Below, piece after piece: positions 1 to 8,629 of a stretch of DNA of 64,000 bases. The notes under the pieces are model-generated. The model worked only from the letters and a program-made list of their open reading frames with translations. It was not told the DNA's origin and searched no databases. The position numbers were made by a program, and so were the translations under genes. The stretch lies in NCBI RefSeq assembly GCF_051020515.1, contig NZ_CP194857.1, positions 3,410,001 through 3,474,000 on the forward strand, given 5' to 3'. This DNA comes from CALKWS01 sp051020515. Lineage in GTDB: Bacteria; Actinomycetota; Actinomycetes; Actinomycetales; Beutenbergiaceae. Position 1 is the stretch's first letter; the number at the start of each line of letters is the position of its first letter.

Positions 1-245
1 TCGATCCCGGTTTCGGTGGCGAACAACAGGGTGCGGATTCGCTCGCGACCGGCCCGCTCCACCACCGGTAGAGCCGCCGCCGCCCCGAGGGTGACGATGT
101 CCTCGTCCTCGGCCACGACGCTCATCTCGGTCTGGCCGAGGCCCCGGTAGTACTTCGCCGGGTCGGCCCCGAGCCGTTCGGCGATGTCCGCCAGGTCGAT
201 GCGGAAGCCGCCGGTGGACATCGCGAGGTCGTCGATACCGATCAC
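1..245 (-). CDS. mvaS: hydroxymethylglutaryl-CoA synthase, N-terminal part (runs off the window)
   Basis: HMG-CoA synthase condenses acetyl-CoA with acetoacetyl-CoA, feeding the mevalonate pathway. Only about 81 N-terminal residues are present; the rest lies left of the window. The opening IGIDDLAMSTGGFRIDLADI followed by YYRGLGQTEMSV matches the usual MxIGID start and IGIGQxxMAV stretch of bacterial synthases. I chose the GTG at 245 because it puts one residue before IGID and lies 11 bases after AGGAG; an in-frame GTG at 257 abuts that AGGAG and is less likely. It is the last gene of the operon, starting only a few bases past the mvaA stop codon (254-256). Confidence 0.85.
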   Translation of the reverse strand, partial: MIGIDDLAMSTGGFRIDLADIAERLGADPAKYYRGLGQTEMSVVAEDEDIVTLGAAAALPVVERAGRERIRTLLFATETGI

Positions 246-253
246 GGAACTGC

Positions 254-1324
254 TCACTCCTGGTTCGAGGGGTTGGATGTCTGGGTGCTGCGTTCTTTGC
301 GTTCGATCGCCACGTGTGCCGCCATGAGTTCACCGGGTTGGTCTGGGCTGCGAGCAGGGACAACTCCCCGCACCACACCGCGGCGGCACACAATCCGGCG
401 AGCCTACGCGCGTTCTCCCCCGGTGCGCGATCGGCGCGCAGCCCGAGGCGGGTGAGGTTGTCCTCCACGAACGTCAGACCCTTGCCGCTACCGACCGTTC
501 CCACGATCAGATTCGGCAGGGTGCAGGAGAAGTAGAGGTCACCACCGTCGACCTCGGCCTGGGTGATGCCCTGCGAGCCCTCCACGATGTTGGCCGCGTC
601 CTGTCCGGTGGCCAGGTAGAAGGCCAGCAGCATGTTGGCGTAGTGGGCGTTCGCCGACCGGATACCACCGGCCAGGATGGTGCCCACGAGGTTCTTGCGG
701 GTGTTCAGCTCCGCGATCTTCTCCGGGGTGCTGCGCAGCCACTTCTGCACCACCTCGCGGGGGATATGTGCCTCGGTGACCACGTGCTTGCCTCGGCCCA
801 GGATTCCGTTGACCGCCGTCGCCTTCTTGTCCGAGGCAGTAGTTGCCCGAGATCGAGCCGTAGCGCAGCTGCGGCCACTGCGCCATCAAGTGCGTCATCA
901 ACCGCTCGCTGGCCAGGGTCACCATGTTGTGGCCCGAGGCGTCCCCGGAGAGGATCTCGAAGCGCAGGAACAGCAGCCGCCCGGCGATCTCACTGTGCAT
1001 GTCGATCAGTTCGGCGAACCGGCTGCTCGCCGACACCACCTGCTGCAACTCGGCGAATCGGCTGCGGATCTCGCTGAGCACCTGCACCGCGACGCCTGCG
1101 CCGTCGAGTTCGAAGTAGACCGAACGGCTCATCCGCTCGGTCACCAGAGTGGTGCCGATACCGTCCTCGATCAGCCGGGAGATCCGGGCCCCGCGGCCCA
1201 CCGAGGGCCACAGCGGGGCTTCATAGGTAGCCAGCGGGACCTCGTGCTCGCCGGTGATGACGTTCCCGCTCAGTCGTATCGGCCCGACCCACCTCAGGGG
1301 TACGGGCGCCGCCTGTTCGCTCAT
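254..1324 (-). CDS. mvaA: hydroxymethylglutaryl-CoA reductase, interrupted by two compensating frameshifts
   Basis: Reduces HMG-CoA to mevalonate in the cytoplasm. The first frame holds GDASGHNMVTLASE and ends near SGNYC. One base extra near 836 (TGCCTCGGAC where TGCTCGGAC is expected) moves the protein to a second frame, which continues SDKKATAVNGILGRGKHV, TEAHIPREVV, NAHYANMLLAFYLATGQDAA and CTLPNLIVGTVGSGKGL. One C missing near 335 (ACCAACCCGGTGAA for CCCGGTGAA) restores the first frame, giving GELMAAHVAIER and a TGA at 254-256. The repaired length, about 356 residues, fits the short actinobacterial HMG-CoA reductases. Both changes lie at C runs, so sequence error is likelier than a dead gene, especially in an otherwise complete pathway operon. 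Confidence 0.85.
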
Positions 1325-1337
1325 CGCTCTATCATCC

Positions 1338-2422
1338 TCACTGCGCCGTCACGGCGCTCGTGCGTGGGGCCGCGGCCAGCGGCAGCCGGCGCACACCGGA
1401 CCGTTCCCAGTCCCGCAACATCGGCTCGAGGTCGCTGCCGCAGGGGGCGAGCACGATCCCGCAGTCACCCCCGCCGGCCCCGGAGGCCTTGCCGGCAGCC
1501 CCGATGCGCTCGGCGGAGGTCACCAGGTGAGCAAGCGCCGGTGTCTCGATTTCTATTCCCAGTCCTGCGCCCAGACCGATCAGCAGGTTCCGCGCTTCCC
1601 GCACCGCCGCGAGCACGGCCGCACTATCGTGCTGTTGCAAGCCCGTGATCAGGTCCTGCACCCGGGCGCGGCTACCCGCCAGGAACGTCTCGTAGCGCAC
1701 ATCCTGGGACCGACCTCGCTCCCGCACCTCAGCGACCAGCGACGTCGTCGAGGCCGCCGCGCCGGTCCAGCCCACGATCAGGTCCAGGCCACTCGGTGCG
1801 GGCAGCGGGGTGACCTGCAGCAGCGGCCACGACGCACGCATCGCGGCGAGCACACCCACCCGGTGGCGAAGAGCCGCGACCACGGCCCGGTCGGGGGAGT
1901 GGTAGGCGAGCCACCCGCCGAAGGTGCTCGCCGCGACGTCGCCCCCGGAGGCCGAGGGCGCCACCTCGACCGTGGCGAGCAGCGCCACCTTGAACTGTTC
2001 GAACGCGGTCAGGCCCAGTCCGTAGAACTGATCGAGCGCCCGCACCACGGCGACCGTCACCGCCGCGCTGGAGCCGAGCCCGTACTTGCGGCCGTCGGCG
2101 TCGTCGAGTTCGCTGGTGATGTCCAGGCTGTGCCAGCGGGGCTCGATTCCCAGATCGGCCACGAGTGCCTCGACCGTGCGGACCGCCGACAGCACGTGGT
2201 CCAGCGGACGGTGCCGCGGTTCGGGCACCACCCGGGCACGTTCGTCCCGCTCCCAGCGCAGTGGCTGCGGCCCGTAGTGCGCCGAGCGGACGGTGCCGTG
2301 CCGCTGCGCGGGGGCCACGCGCACGCTCACGTACGGTCGACGGCCACGAGCACAGCGCTGCCGCCGGGTTCGACGACTGCGTACTCACCGGCGATGAAGA
2401 GTTTGCCCGGCGCGTGGATCAT
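1338..2422 (-). CDS. mvaK2: phosphomevalonate kinase (GHMP family), one frameshift
   Basis: Phosphorylates mevalonate 5-phosphate to the diphosphate. The ATG at 2422 overlaps the mvaD stop as ATGA. The N-terminus APGKLFIAGEYAVVEPGG is the classic GHMP opening, but it hits a stop after AVDRT. The adjoining frame continues VSVRVAPAQRHGTVRS, then YGLGSSAAVTVAVV (GHMP phosphate loop), SASGGDVAASTFGGW and KASGAGGGDCGIVL near the C-terminus. Inserting one base near 2331 (GAC CGT TAC GTG) restores the expected DRYVSVRV join. About 360 residues when repaired, the normal family size. Probably a sequence error rather than a pseudogene. Confidence 0.85.
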
Positions 2423-3393
2423 CGGGTGCTCTCGACGCGCACGCCGGGCCCGGGGCCGGCGATGAGAAGGTCTACACCCTCGAACGCCCCGGCGAACCGT
2501 TCGGTCACGGCTGCCGTGTCCGATGGGCGGCACAGCACCTTGACATTGGGTCCGGCGTCCATGGTGGCGTAGGCCGGCACGCCGTCGGCGCGCAACTGCG
2601 CGACCAGGTCGAGCGCGGCGACCGTGTCGGCGTTCCAGTACCGCACCGGCGGTGCGGCGCCGAGCATGGTGGCGTGCATCCGCAGCGCGTTGGCCTCGGC
2701 CAGTTCCCCGACCGCCCCGAAATCGGCGTCCGCGATCGCCCGGCGCATGGCCTCCAGTTCGGCTGGTACCGAGGCCACCCAAGCCGGGAAGAACGGGGAG
2801 GTCGCCGCGGTGCGGCGCATCGCCTCCCGGCTGCCCACGGGCTTGCGCCCGGGGGACAGGACTGCGACGACGAGCGCCAGCTCGAGCGCTGACGCGGGGA
2901 GGGGCTCGGCGTAGGAGGAGGCGTCGTCGCGGCCGACGTGCCACTGGACCAGGGCGCCGAAGACGGATCGGGCCGCCGAGCCGGAACCGCGGCGTGCCAG
3001 GCGGGACAGGTCCCGCTCGCTCAGGTCCAGTCCGTAGGCGCCGCTCGCCGCAGCGGCAAGTGCGGCGAAGCCCGAGGCGGACGATGCCAATCCGGCGCCG
3101 GTGGGCATCTCGTTGGCGGTCTCGACGACGGCCCGAACCCGGCTTCCGGCCAGTTCGCGCACCAGATCGAGGAAGGAGCGCACCCGGGTGAGGTCATCGC
3201 CACTCATGGCCTCTCCGCGCCAGGTCGCGACGTCGTCGTCGGCCCCGGGCGCCAGCGTGACGGTGGTTCGGGTGGGGGCCACGTCGAGAGTCATCGACAG
3301 GCTTCCGGTGGCCGGTAGGTTGAACGTCTCATCGCGCTTGCCCCAGTACTTGATCAGCGCGATGTTCGGATATGCCACGGCGGTGATGCTCAT
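2419..3393 (-). CDS. mvaD: diphosphomevalonate decarboxylase
   Basis: ATP-dependent decarboxylation of mevalonate diphosphate to isopentenyl diphosphate. The 324-residue protein begins MSITAVAYPNIALIKYWGKR, the hallmark N-terminus of this family, and carries LPATGSLSMTLD, the GAGLASSASGFAALAAAAS phosphate-binding loop, RRGSGSAARSVFGALVQW and AYATMDAGPNVKVLC. I prefer the ATG at 3393 over the upstream start at 3417 because it gives the standard beginning and overlaps the mvaK1 stop as ATGA. It has no frameshift. Translational coupling on both sides places it in the middle of a tight operon. Confidence 0.95.
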   Translation of the reverse strand: MSITAVAYPNIALIKYWGKRDETFNLPATGSLSMTLDVAPTRTTVTLAPGADDDVATWRGEAMSGDDLTRVRSFLDLVRELAGSRVRAVVETANEMPTGAGLASSASGFAALAAAASGAYGLDLSERDLSRLARRGSGSAARSVFGALVQWHVGRDDASSYAEPLPASALELALVVAVLSPGRKPVGSREAMRRTAATSPFFPAWVASVPAELEAMRRAIADADFGAVGELAEANALRMHATMLGAAPPVRYWNADTVAALDLVAQLRADGVPAYATMDAGPNVKVLCRPSDTAAVTERFAGAFEGVDLLIAGPGPGVRVESTR

Positions 3394-4372
3394 GTCGCCC
3401 CCAGCGTGACGATCCACCCGGCGACGGCACCCGCGGCCGTCATCGCCGACTGCACCACCTGCCCACTGGCGGCGTCCGGCGTCACGGCGATCACGCAGCC
3501 TCCGCGTCCGGCGCCGGTGAGTTTGGCTCCCGCTGCGCCGGCGTCCAGGGCTGCCGTGACCAGGCGGTCGATCGCCGGGTGCCCGACGCCCAGGTCGGTG
3601 AGCGCGTCCTGCGCTTCGGTGAGCCGCCGGCCGAACGCGGTCAGGTGCGCCTGCTCCAGATCCAGCACCGCGGCTCGGGTCAGATCCCCGAGACGGGCCA
3701 GCAGCGAGCGGCCCAGGGCCGGGTCGGCGTCCACGATCTGGCGCACGCCGGCGACGGCATCATCGGTGGAGGCCCGCACGCCGGTATCAGCGACCACGAA
3801 GCACACCGGGGCGCCCAGGGTCAGAGGGGGGTGGCGACGTGGTCGGCGAACAGCAGCGGTTCCCGGGCCCGGGTGGCGTGCGCATCGATGCCGCTGGGGT
3901 TCCCGTGGGCCACCCGCTCGGCGGTCTGCACGAGTGCGAAGCGGCTCGCATCGTCCAGTGCTACCCCCGCATACGCCCGCACGGCCTCGACGATCGCGTT
4001 CGCGGCAGCCGCGCTGGCCCCCAGGCCCGCCTGAGGTGGGATTCCGCTGCGTACGACGATCTCGACATCCTCGGCCGGCAATCCGAAGAACGTCAGCGAC
4101 TCGACCGCGGCGACGCCCACCGAGGCGAACTGCTGGGGTAACTCGGTCACCGGCAGGCTCGCGTCGCCCGTGCTCAGCCGGAGCGGACCGGGGCAGTGGT
4201 GTACCTCGGCAACTGTGCGCAGCGGGGTGATCGGCAGTGCGATGGCCGGGTGGCCATAGACGGCGGCGTGCTCACCGACCAGGATCGCCTTGGCGTGCGC
4301 CGAGCCCGTGGGCAGGACGGCGGGTGGGGGCATCCAACGGCTTTCGGCAAGGCGGACGTGAACGGAGACCAT
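3390..4372 (-). CDS. mvaK1: mevalonate kinase (GHMP family), one frameshift
   Basis: First kinase of the pathway, converting mevalonate to mevalonate 5-phosphate. The N-terminal frame (4372 to 3821) shows GSAHAKAILVGEHAAVYGHP, PPQAGLGASAAAANAIVEAV (phosphate loop) and AHGNPSGIDAHAT, ending at FADHVATPL-stop. The C-terminal frame resumes at LTLGAPVCFVVADTGVRAST and contains KLTGAGRGGCVIAVTP. The two frames join by adding one base to a run of six G at 3826-3831, a classic homopolymer miscount. About 327 residues when repaired. The start lies nine bases after the idi stop. An alternative internal start is the Met of MPPPAVLP. Confidence 0.88.
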
Positions 4373-4381
4373 CCTAATGAC

Positions 4382-4933
4382 TCAGCGGGCGCTGAAACCC
4401 CACTCGGGGAGCCGGGGACGAGCGATCTGCCACACATGGTCGAACCAGGCCGTGAACGGCTCCGCGGCGCGCAACCGGGCCAGGTCGTCCCCGGTGACGA
4501 AGACCACCTCGTCGACCTCGCCCGGCGCGGGCACGAGCGAGGCCGGGTCGACCCGCCCGGCGAATACGTGATTGTACTCGTGTTCGTACAAGCCGCTGGC
4601 GCTGTCATGTACGTGGTACCGGACGGTGCCCAGTTCCACCAGGTCGGTGACCGGGGCGCCGAGTTCGTCCTGATGGCGCCGCGCGACGGCGTCGGCCGGC
4701 GGTTCACCGGGGAAGGGGTGCCCGCAGGTGCTGTTGGTCAACATCAGGGGGGAGTGATACTTCACCGCGGCCCGCCGCTGCAGCAGCAGCCGGCCGTCGT
4801 CGTCGAAAGCGAACAACGAGAACGCGCGGTGCAGCGTGCCGGGTTCGCGGTGGACCTCGAGCTTCTCCGCCACCCCGATCGCCCGGCCGTCCTCGCTGAC
4901 CGTCTCCACGAAAATCCTCTCGTCGCCTGCCAT
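4382..4933 (-). CDS. idi: isopentenyl-diphosphate delta-isomerase, type I
   Basis: Interconverts IPP and DMAPP, supplying both building blocks for prenyl chains. The 183-residue protein has the type I (Nudix-fold) catalytic cysteine in NSTCGHPFPGE and the catalytic glutamate region in YEHEYNHVFAG. Start: ATG at 4933, preceded by AGGTGG five bases away; a much longer reading frame extends upstream but has no family similarity. First gene of the minus-strand mevalonate operon; the promoter should lie between 4934 and 5087, shared with the divergent GNAT gene. Confidence 0.95.
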   Translation of the reverse strand: MAGDERIFVETVSEDGRAIGVAEKLEVHREPGTLHRAFSLFAFDDDGRLLLQRRAAVKYHSPLMLTNSTCGHPFPGEPPADAVARRHQDELGAPVTDLVELGTVRYHVHDSASGLYEHEYNHVFAGRVDPASLVPAPGEVDEVVFVTGDDLARLRAAEPFTAWFDHVWQIARPRLPEWGFSAR

Positions 4934-5087
4934 CCGTACCACCTTTGCTGTCCAGGTCATCCGGCTGTGATGACTGATCCACTTTACCCGGCGGGCACAC
5001 GCATCAGATGTAGCGCTGCACACGCGTGGGGCCGGACGAGGTGCTCCTGGTGTCCGCCGAATATTCGGTTGTCCGGGAGCACCTCTC

Positions 5088-6011
5088 GTGGTGGAGTCAT
5101 GCCTTGTGTCCTCCCGATCGCCCCGACAGATCCGCGCGAACGGCCGCGAAGCCCTGTCTCTGACCACGACGTTGCTGCAGCGGGCCCGCCTGCAGGATCC
5201 CCGGGCGGGGGTGTGGGAAGCGGCCGATGTGCAGTGGTCCTGGCGGTTGCCGCGTAGTTCCGACGGAGTCGACACACTCTTCTGGGTCGACGATGACGGA
5301 CCGGTCGCCGGGGTGTGGCTCACCAGTGACAACCCCGGCTGGCAATGCGATCCGATCCTCGTCCCGGGGGCCTTCGGCCTCGAGCCCGCTGACGTGTGGC
5401 ACCGGGCACTCCAACACGCCGGCGAGCATGCGGGGGAGGGGTTCGAGGTCCCGGTGGGTGACCACGACCCGGTTTTCGCCGCCCTCGCCAGACAGTCCGG
5501 GCTGATAGCCGGAGAGGGGGACGGGACCGCGTGGATGGAGGCCTCCGCGCGGCCGCAGGTTCCTGGGCTTCCGGAGGGCTTTGTGCTGGTCGATCGCACG
5601 CAACGGCGCGGCACTCCGCATCCGATGCGCCACCGGAACGGCGACGACGTCGAGACCCGACTGGGGGAGTGCTCGCTGTATGACCCGACGCTCGATCTGG
5701 CGGTGGAGACCGATGACGGCCGTCCGGCCGGGTACTCGTTGTACTGGTTCGACCCGCTCACCAGGGTGGGTTTGGTGGAACCGGTACGCGTCGAGGCCGA
5801 GTTCGCCCGGCGTGGGCTCGCCAGGGCGATGGTGGGCACCGGTATCGATCGCCTGGCCAGGGCCGGGGCACGGCGGGTGAAGGTCTCCTATGAGTCCGGC
5901 GCCGCAGCCGCGCTCTACCACGGCCTCGGTTTCCGGCAGGCGTCCACGACGACGTGGTACCGAAACGCCGGTACGAGGCAGCAAGGCTCCCTCGTGACCG
6001 AACTCCGCTAG
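5088..6011 (+). CDS. GNAT family N-acetyltransferase, two-domain
   Basis: Predicted acetyl-CoA-dependent acyltransferase of 307 residues. The C-terminal half has the GNAT core: VGLVEPVRVEAEFARRGLAR, with the RRGLAxAMV acetyl-CoA pyrophosphate loop near residue 245, and SYESGAAAALYHGLGFRQAS at the end. The N-terminal half looks like a degenerate second GNAT domain. Substrate unknown. It is divergent from idi, and its stop overlaps the convergent sigma factor stop by four bases. The true start may be further inside, since the first 20 or so residues show no family signal. Confidence 0.75.
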   Translation: MVESCLVSSRSPRQIRANGREALSLTTTLLQRARLQDPRAGVWEAADVQWSWRLPRSSDGVDTLFWVDDDGPVAGVWLTSDNPGWQCDPILVPGAFGLEPADVWHRALQHAGEHAGEGFEVPVGDHDPVFAALARQSGLIAGEGDGTAWMEASARPQVPGLPEGFVLVDRTQRRGTPHPMRHRNGDDVETRLGECSLYDPTLDLAVETDDGRPAGYSLYWFDPLTRVGLVEPVRVEAEFARRGLARAMVGTGIDRLARAGARRVKVSYESGAAAALYHGLGFRQASTTTWYRNAGTRQQGSLVTELR

Positions 6012-6877
6012 CGCAGCCGGGTGAGCTTGTCCGGGTTGCCCAGGACATAGGCCCTGGTGACCACACCGTCACCGATGTCGATTCTGAAGACGCGCTCCAC
6101 GCCGTCGGAGATCAGTCGGAACGCCGGACATCCGTTGACGCCGATGAGGACGGATCGGCTCGGTGGTGTCCTGGTTGTCACGCCCACCAGGAACCGGACC
6201 ACACGATCGGGGCCGTAGATCGGGCGCAGCGCGGCGCGTGTTCTGCCGCCGGCGTCGCTGAGCAGCACCACATCGGGGGAGACCAGCGACATCGCCTCGC
6301 TCACGTCGCCGGCCATGATCGCCGTGCCGAGCCGATTCAGGAGGCTCCGGTGCCGGTCGAGGTCGGCCTCCTGGGGGAGGGGACCGAGTTTGGCCCCGGC
6401 GCGGTGACCGAGTTGGCGGCAACTGGTCGGGGTGCGGCCCAACATCGGGGCGATCTCGGTGTAGGGGTAGTCGAAGGCGTGGCGCAGCACGTACACCGCG
6501 CGTTCCTCCGGACCCAGCCGGTCCATGAGGTGCAACAGGGCGAAGTCCAGGCTCTGGCGCTGCTCCGCGCTCTCATGCGGCAGCAGCGCGGTGTCGATCG
6601 GTTCCGGTAGCCAGGAGCCCACGTAGTCCTCCCGGCGACGTTGCATGGTGCGCAGCCGATCCAGACTCAGCCGGGTGGCCACGGTGGTCAGCCATGCCTG
6701 GACCTCGCGCACGTGCTCCGGGCGTCGGGTCTGCCAACGGATCCAGGCCTCGGCCGCGACGTCCTCGGCATCGGCCCAGCTGCCGAGGATCCGGTAGGCC
6801 ACGCCGAGCATCCGCCCATTGAGCCGCTCGAACTCCTCCTTGGTCAGTCCGAGCGGCTCGGCCGGGGCCGAGGTCAC
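6008..6877 (-). CDS. ECF41-type (SigJ-like) RNA polymerase sigma factor
   Basis: 289-residue extracytoplasmic-function sigma factor with sigma2 (YRILGSWADAEDVAAEAWIRW), sigma4 (DRLGPEERAVYVLRHAFDYP, then YTEIAPMLGRTPTSCRQL) and a fused SnoaL-like C-terminal domain. The three ECF41 signatures are visible: WLPEP in the linker, the DAGGR stretch (usually DGGG), and NPDKL at the extreme C-terminus. In this group the fused domain controls sigma activity in place of an anti-sigma factor. The GTG start at 6877 overlaps the stop of the upstream AhpD-like gene (GTGA), so the two are translationally coupled; a start at 6922 would overlap that gene by 49 bases and is disfavoured. Confidence 0.92.
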   Translation of the reverse strand: MTSAPAEPLGLTKEEFERLNGRMLGVAYRILGSWADAEDVAAEAWIRWQTRRPEHVREVQAWLTTVATRLSLDRLRTMQRRREDYVGSWLPEPIDTALLPHESAEQRQSLDFALLHLMDRLGPEERAVYVLRHAFDYPYTEIAPMLGRTPTSCRQLGHRAGAKLGPLPQEADLDRHRSLLNRLGTAIMAGDVSEAMSLVSPDVVLLSDAGGRTRAALRPIYGPDRVVRFLVGVTTRTPPSRSVLIGVNGCPAFRLISDGVERVFRIDIGDGVVTRAYVLGNPDKLTRLR

Positions 6878-7314
6878 AGATCCTGCGCCTCCATACCTGT
6901 GGCGATCGCGATCCGGTTCCATACGTTGATGGTCGCGATCGCGATGATGAGATGTCCAGTGCCTTTCTCCCCCCAGCGCCGCACCGCCTCGTCCCAGACC
7001 GCATCACTGACTCCGTGTTCGCCGAGTCTGGTGACCTCATCGGTCAGGGCGAGCGCGGCTTCCTCGGCGGGGGACCACAGGTCCAGCCCGCTCCATCCGG
7101 CCTCCAACGCGGCGATGCGCTCATCGGACTCACCGAGTTTGCGGGCGTCGCGGGTGTGCATGGCCAGGCAGTAACTGCACCCGTTGATGGCCGAGGCCCT
7201 GATCTTGACCAGTTCGTAGGTGCGCTTGTCATTGACCTTGCGGGCGTAACTCTCCAGCGCCAGCACGGGGGCGTAGGCGAGCGGAATGACCTTCTGTAGG
7301 TGCATGCGGGGCAT
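6874..7314 (-). CDS. carboxymuconolactone decarboxylase / AhpD-like protein, ECF41 partner
   Basis: 146 residues with the AhpD-type redox motif GCSYCLAMH (CxxC followed by H) near residue 58, after the helix RTYELVKIRASAINGCSYC. Members are usually peroxidase-like or of unknown substrate. COE (carboxymuconolactone decarboxylase, oxidoreductase, epimerase) genes are the standard neighbours and targets of ECF41 sigma factors, and this gene sits directly upstream of one and overlaps it. Start: ATG at 7314, with AGGAGG seven or so bases upstream; a longer start at 7347 lies inside the mapped promoter-leader region. Confidence 0.92.
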   Translation of the reverse strand: MPRMHLQKVIPLAYAPVLALESYARKVNDKRTYELVKIRASAINGCSYCLAMHTRDARKLGESDERIAALEAGWSGLDLWSPAEEAALALTDEVTRLGEHGVSDAVWDEAVRRWGEKGTGHLIIAIATINVWNRIAIATGMEAQDL

Positions 7315-7354
7315 CGTGTCCTCCTGGCATTCGGGATCGGGTGTCATCCCAGAG

Positions 7355-7381
7355 GACGCCTGCGCCGCCGCGAGTGTGACA
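7355..7381 (-). promoter_or_regulatory. ECF41-dependent promoter
   Basis: On the minus strand the sequence reads TGTCACA (7381-7375), a 16-base spacer, then CGTC (7358-7355). This is exactly the TGTCACA-N16-CGTC promoter described for ECF41 sigma factors. It lies 41 bases upstream of the AhpD-like start codon, so the sigma factor most likely drives its own operon. Confidence 0.9.
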
Positions 7382-7426
7382 CCGGATTCGCACCCCCGGT
7401 CACCGATACCGTTCGCGCTCCTTGGC

Positions 7427-8311
7427 TCAGGCGGCGTCGAGAAGCGCGATCTCCTCGGCGGTCAGCGCCAGATCCGCCGCAGCGGCGGAGTCGGCGATCG
7501 AGGCTGGGCGCTTCGCCCCAGGAATCGGGATGACCACCTCGCTCTGGGCGAGTTCCCAGGCGAGGGCCACCTGCTGCGGGCTCACTCCGCGGTCCTGCGC
7601 CACCTGCGCGAATGCCGGGTGCTTCGCCGCCAGTTCCTTGGCATCGGTCAGCCCACCGAGGGGACTCCAGGCCAGGAACGCCAGGCCGAGTTCGGCGCAG
7701 ACAGCGACCTCGGGCAGGCTGCTGCGGAACTTCGGGCTGAACTGGTTCTGCACACTCACCAGAGAGTCACCGAGGACGGCGTGCGCGGACCGAATCTGGG
7801 CTGGGTCGACGTTGGACAGACCGACCATGCGGACCTTACCGGTGTCGACGATCTCCTTCAGGATCCCGATCGTCTCGTCATAGTCACGGGCCGAATCAGG
7901 ACGGTGGTGCTGCCAGAGCCAAATCTGGTCAACGCCGAGCCGGGACAGGCTCGCGTCGACCGCGGCGTGCAGGTGTTCCGGTGAACTGTCCTGGGACCAG
8001 GAACCGCCGTCGCCGCGCACACTGCCGCCTTTGGTGGCCAGGTACACCTGGTCCCGGACCCCGAGTTCGTCGAGCAGTCCAGCGACCAGTTTCTCGTTCT
8101 CGCCCTGTGCCGCCGCACCCAGCTGCTCACCGGGCCCGTAGGCATCGGCAGTGTCGAACAGTGTCACTCCGGCAGCGAGTGCGGTCCGGATCGTCTCGGC
8201 GAGTTGCTCCCGTGGCTGCTCGCCGGTCTGGTCGAAGGTCATCAGGCCCAGGCCGATCGCACCGACCTCGACGCGCCCGACTGTGCCGTTACCGATTGTT
8301 CGTTGCTTCAT
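7427..8311 (-). CDS. aldo/keto reductase
   Basis: NADPH-dependent oxidoreductase of 294 residues with a TIM-barrel fold. Visible landmarks: GLGLMTFDQT, the catalytic region TLFDTADAYGPGEQLG (Asp, Tyr), YLATKGG (Lys) and LWQHHRPDS (His), plus the C-terminal cofactor site IPIPGAKRPASIADSAAA. Substrate cannot be told. The ATG at 8311 is preferred over that at 8320 because the protein then opens MKQRTIGNG. A 112-base gap with the ECF41 promoter separates it from the next operon. Confidence 0.92.
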   Translation of the reverse strand: MKQRTIGNGTVGRVEVGAIGLGLMTFDQTGEQPREQLAETIRTALAAGVTLFDTADAYGPGEQLGAAAQGENEKLVAGLLDELGVRDQVYLATKGGSVRGDGGSWSQDSSPEHLHAAVDASLSRLGVDQIWLWQHHRPDSARDYDETIGILKEIVDTGKVRMVGLSNVDPAQIRSAHAVLGDSLVSVQNQFSPKFRSSLPEVAVCAELGLAFLAWSPLGGLTDAKELAAKHPAFAQVAQDRGVSPQQVALAWELAQSEVVIPIPGAKRPASIADSAAAADLALTAEEIALLDAA

Positions 8312-8629
8312 GGCGTTCACTCTACGGTGACATCCAGAGCCGGTGAAGGACCCGACGGAAGTGGTGCGGTGCGGGTCGCTCAGACTCTCGCTAAGTGAGG
8401 GGTTGCCACGTAGGCTCGCACGTATGGAGTTGTCCCCGGCGTGGCAGTCCGGCGCCGCGGACTCACCGCCGCCGGTCCTGCACTGTTCGTAGGAACCGGT
8501 GGACTCCGTCGATCGCGACCTCCGGGTCTGCCGGGTGCTGGATGCCCCGGAGACGCTGAAGAACTCATCGGCCGACGTGATTGACGGGAGGCCGGGCGAG
8601 ACTCCCGGCCCCGGGAACGGAGGATCGCG
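8312..8629. other. intergenic region with a small hairpin before the membrane-protein gene
   Basis: No convincing gene. A short inverted repeat (GCCGGG at 8591-8596 and CCCGGC at 8604-8609, seven-base loop) sits 20 bases upstream of the next start codon and could affect its translation. The minus-strand frame across 8380-8691 looks like a shadow. Confidence 0.4.

Noticed and set aside
4382..5839. 485-residue frame ending as idi
   Set aside because: The family match and ribosome-binding site place the start at 4933; upstream residues are Ser/Arg-rich antisense noise of the GNAT gene.
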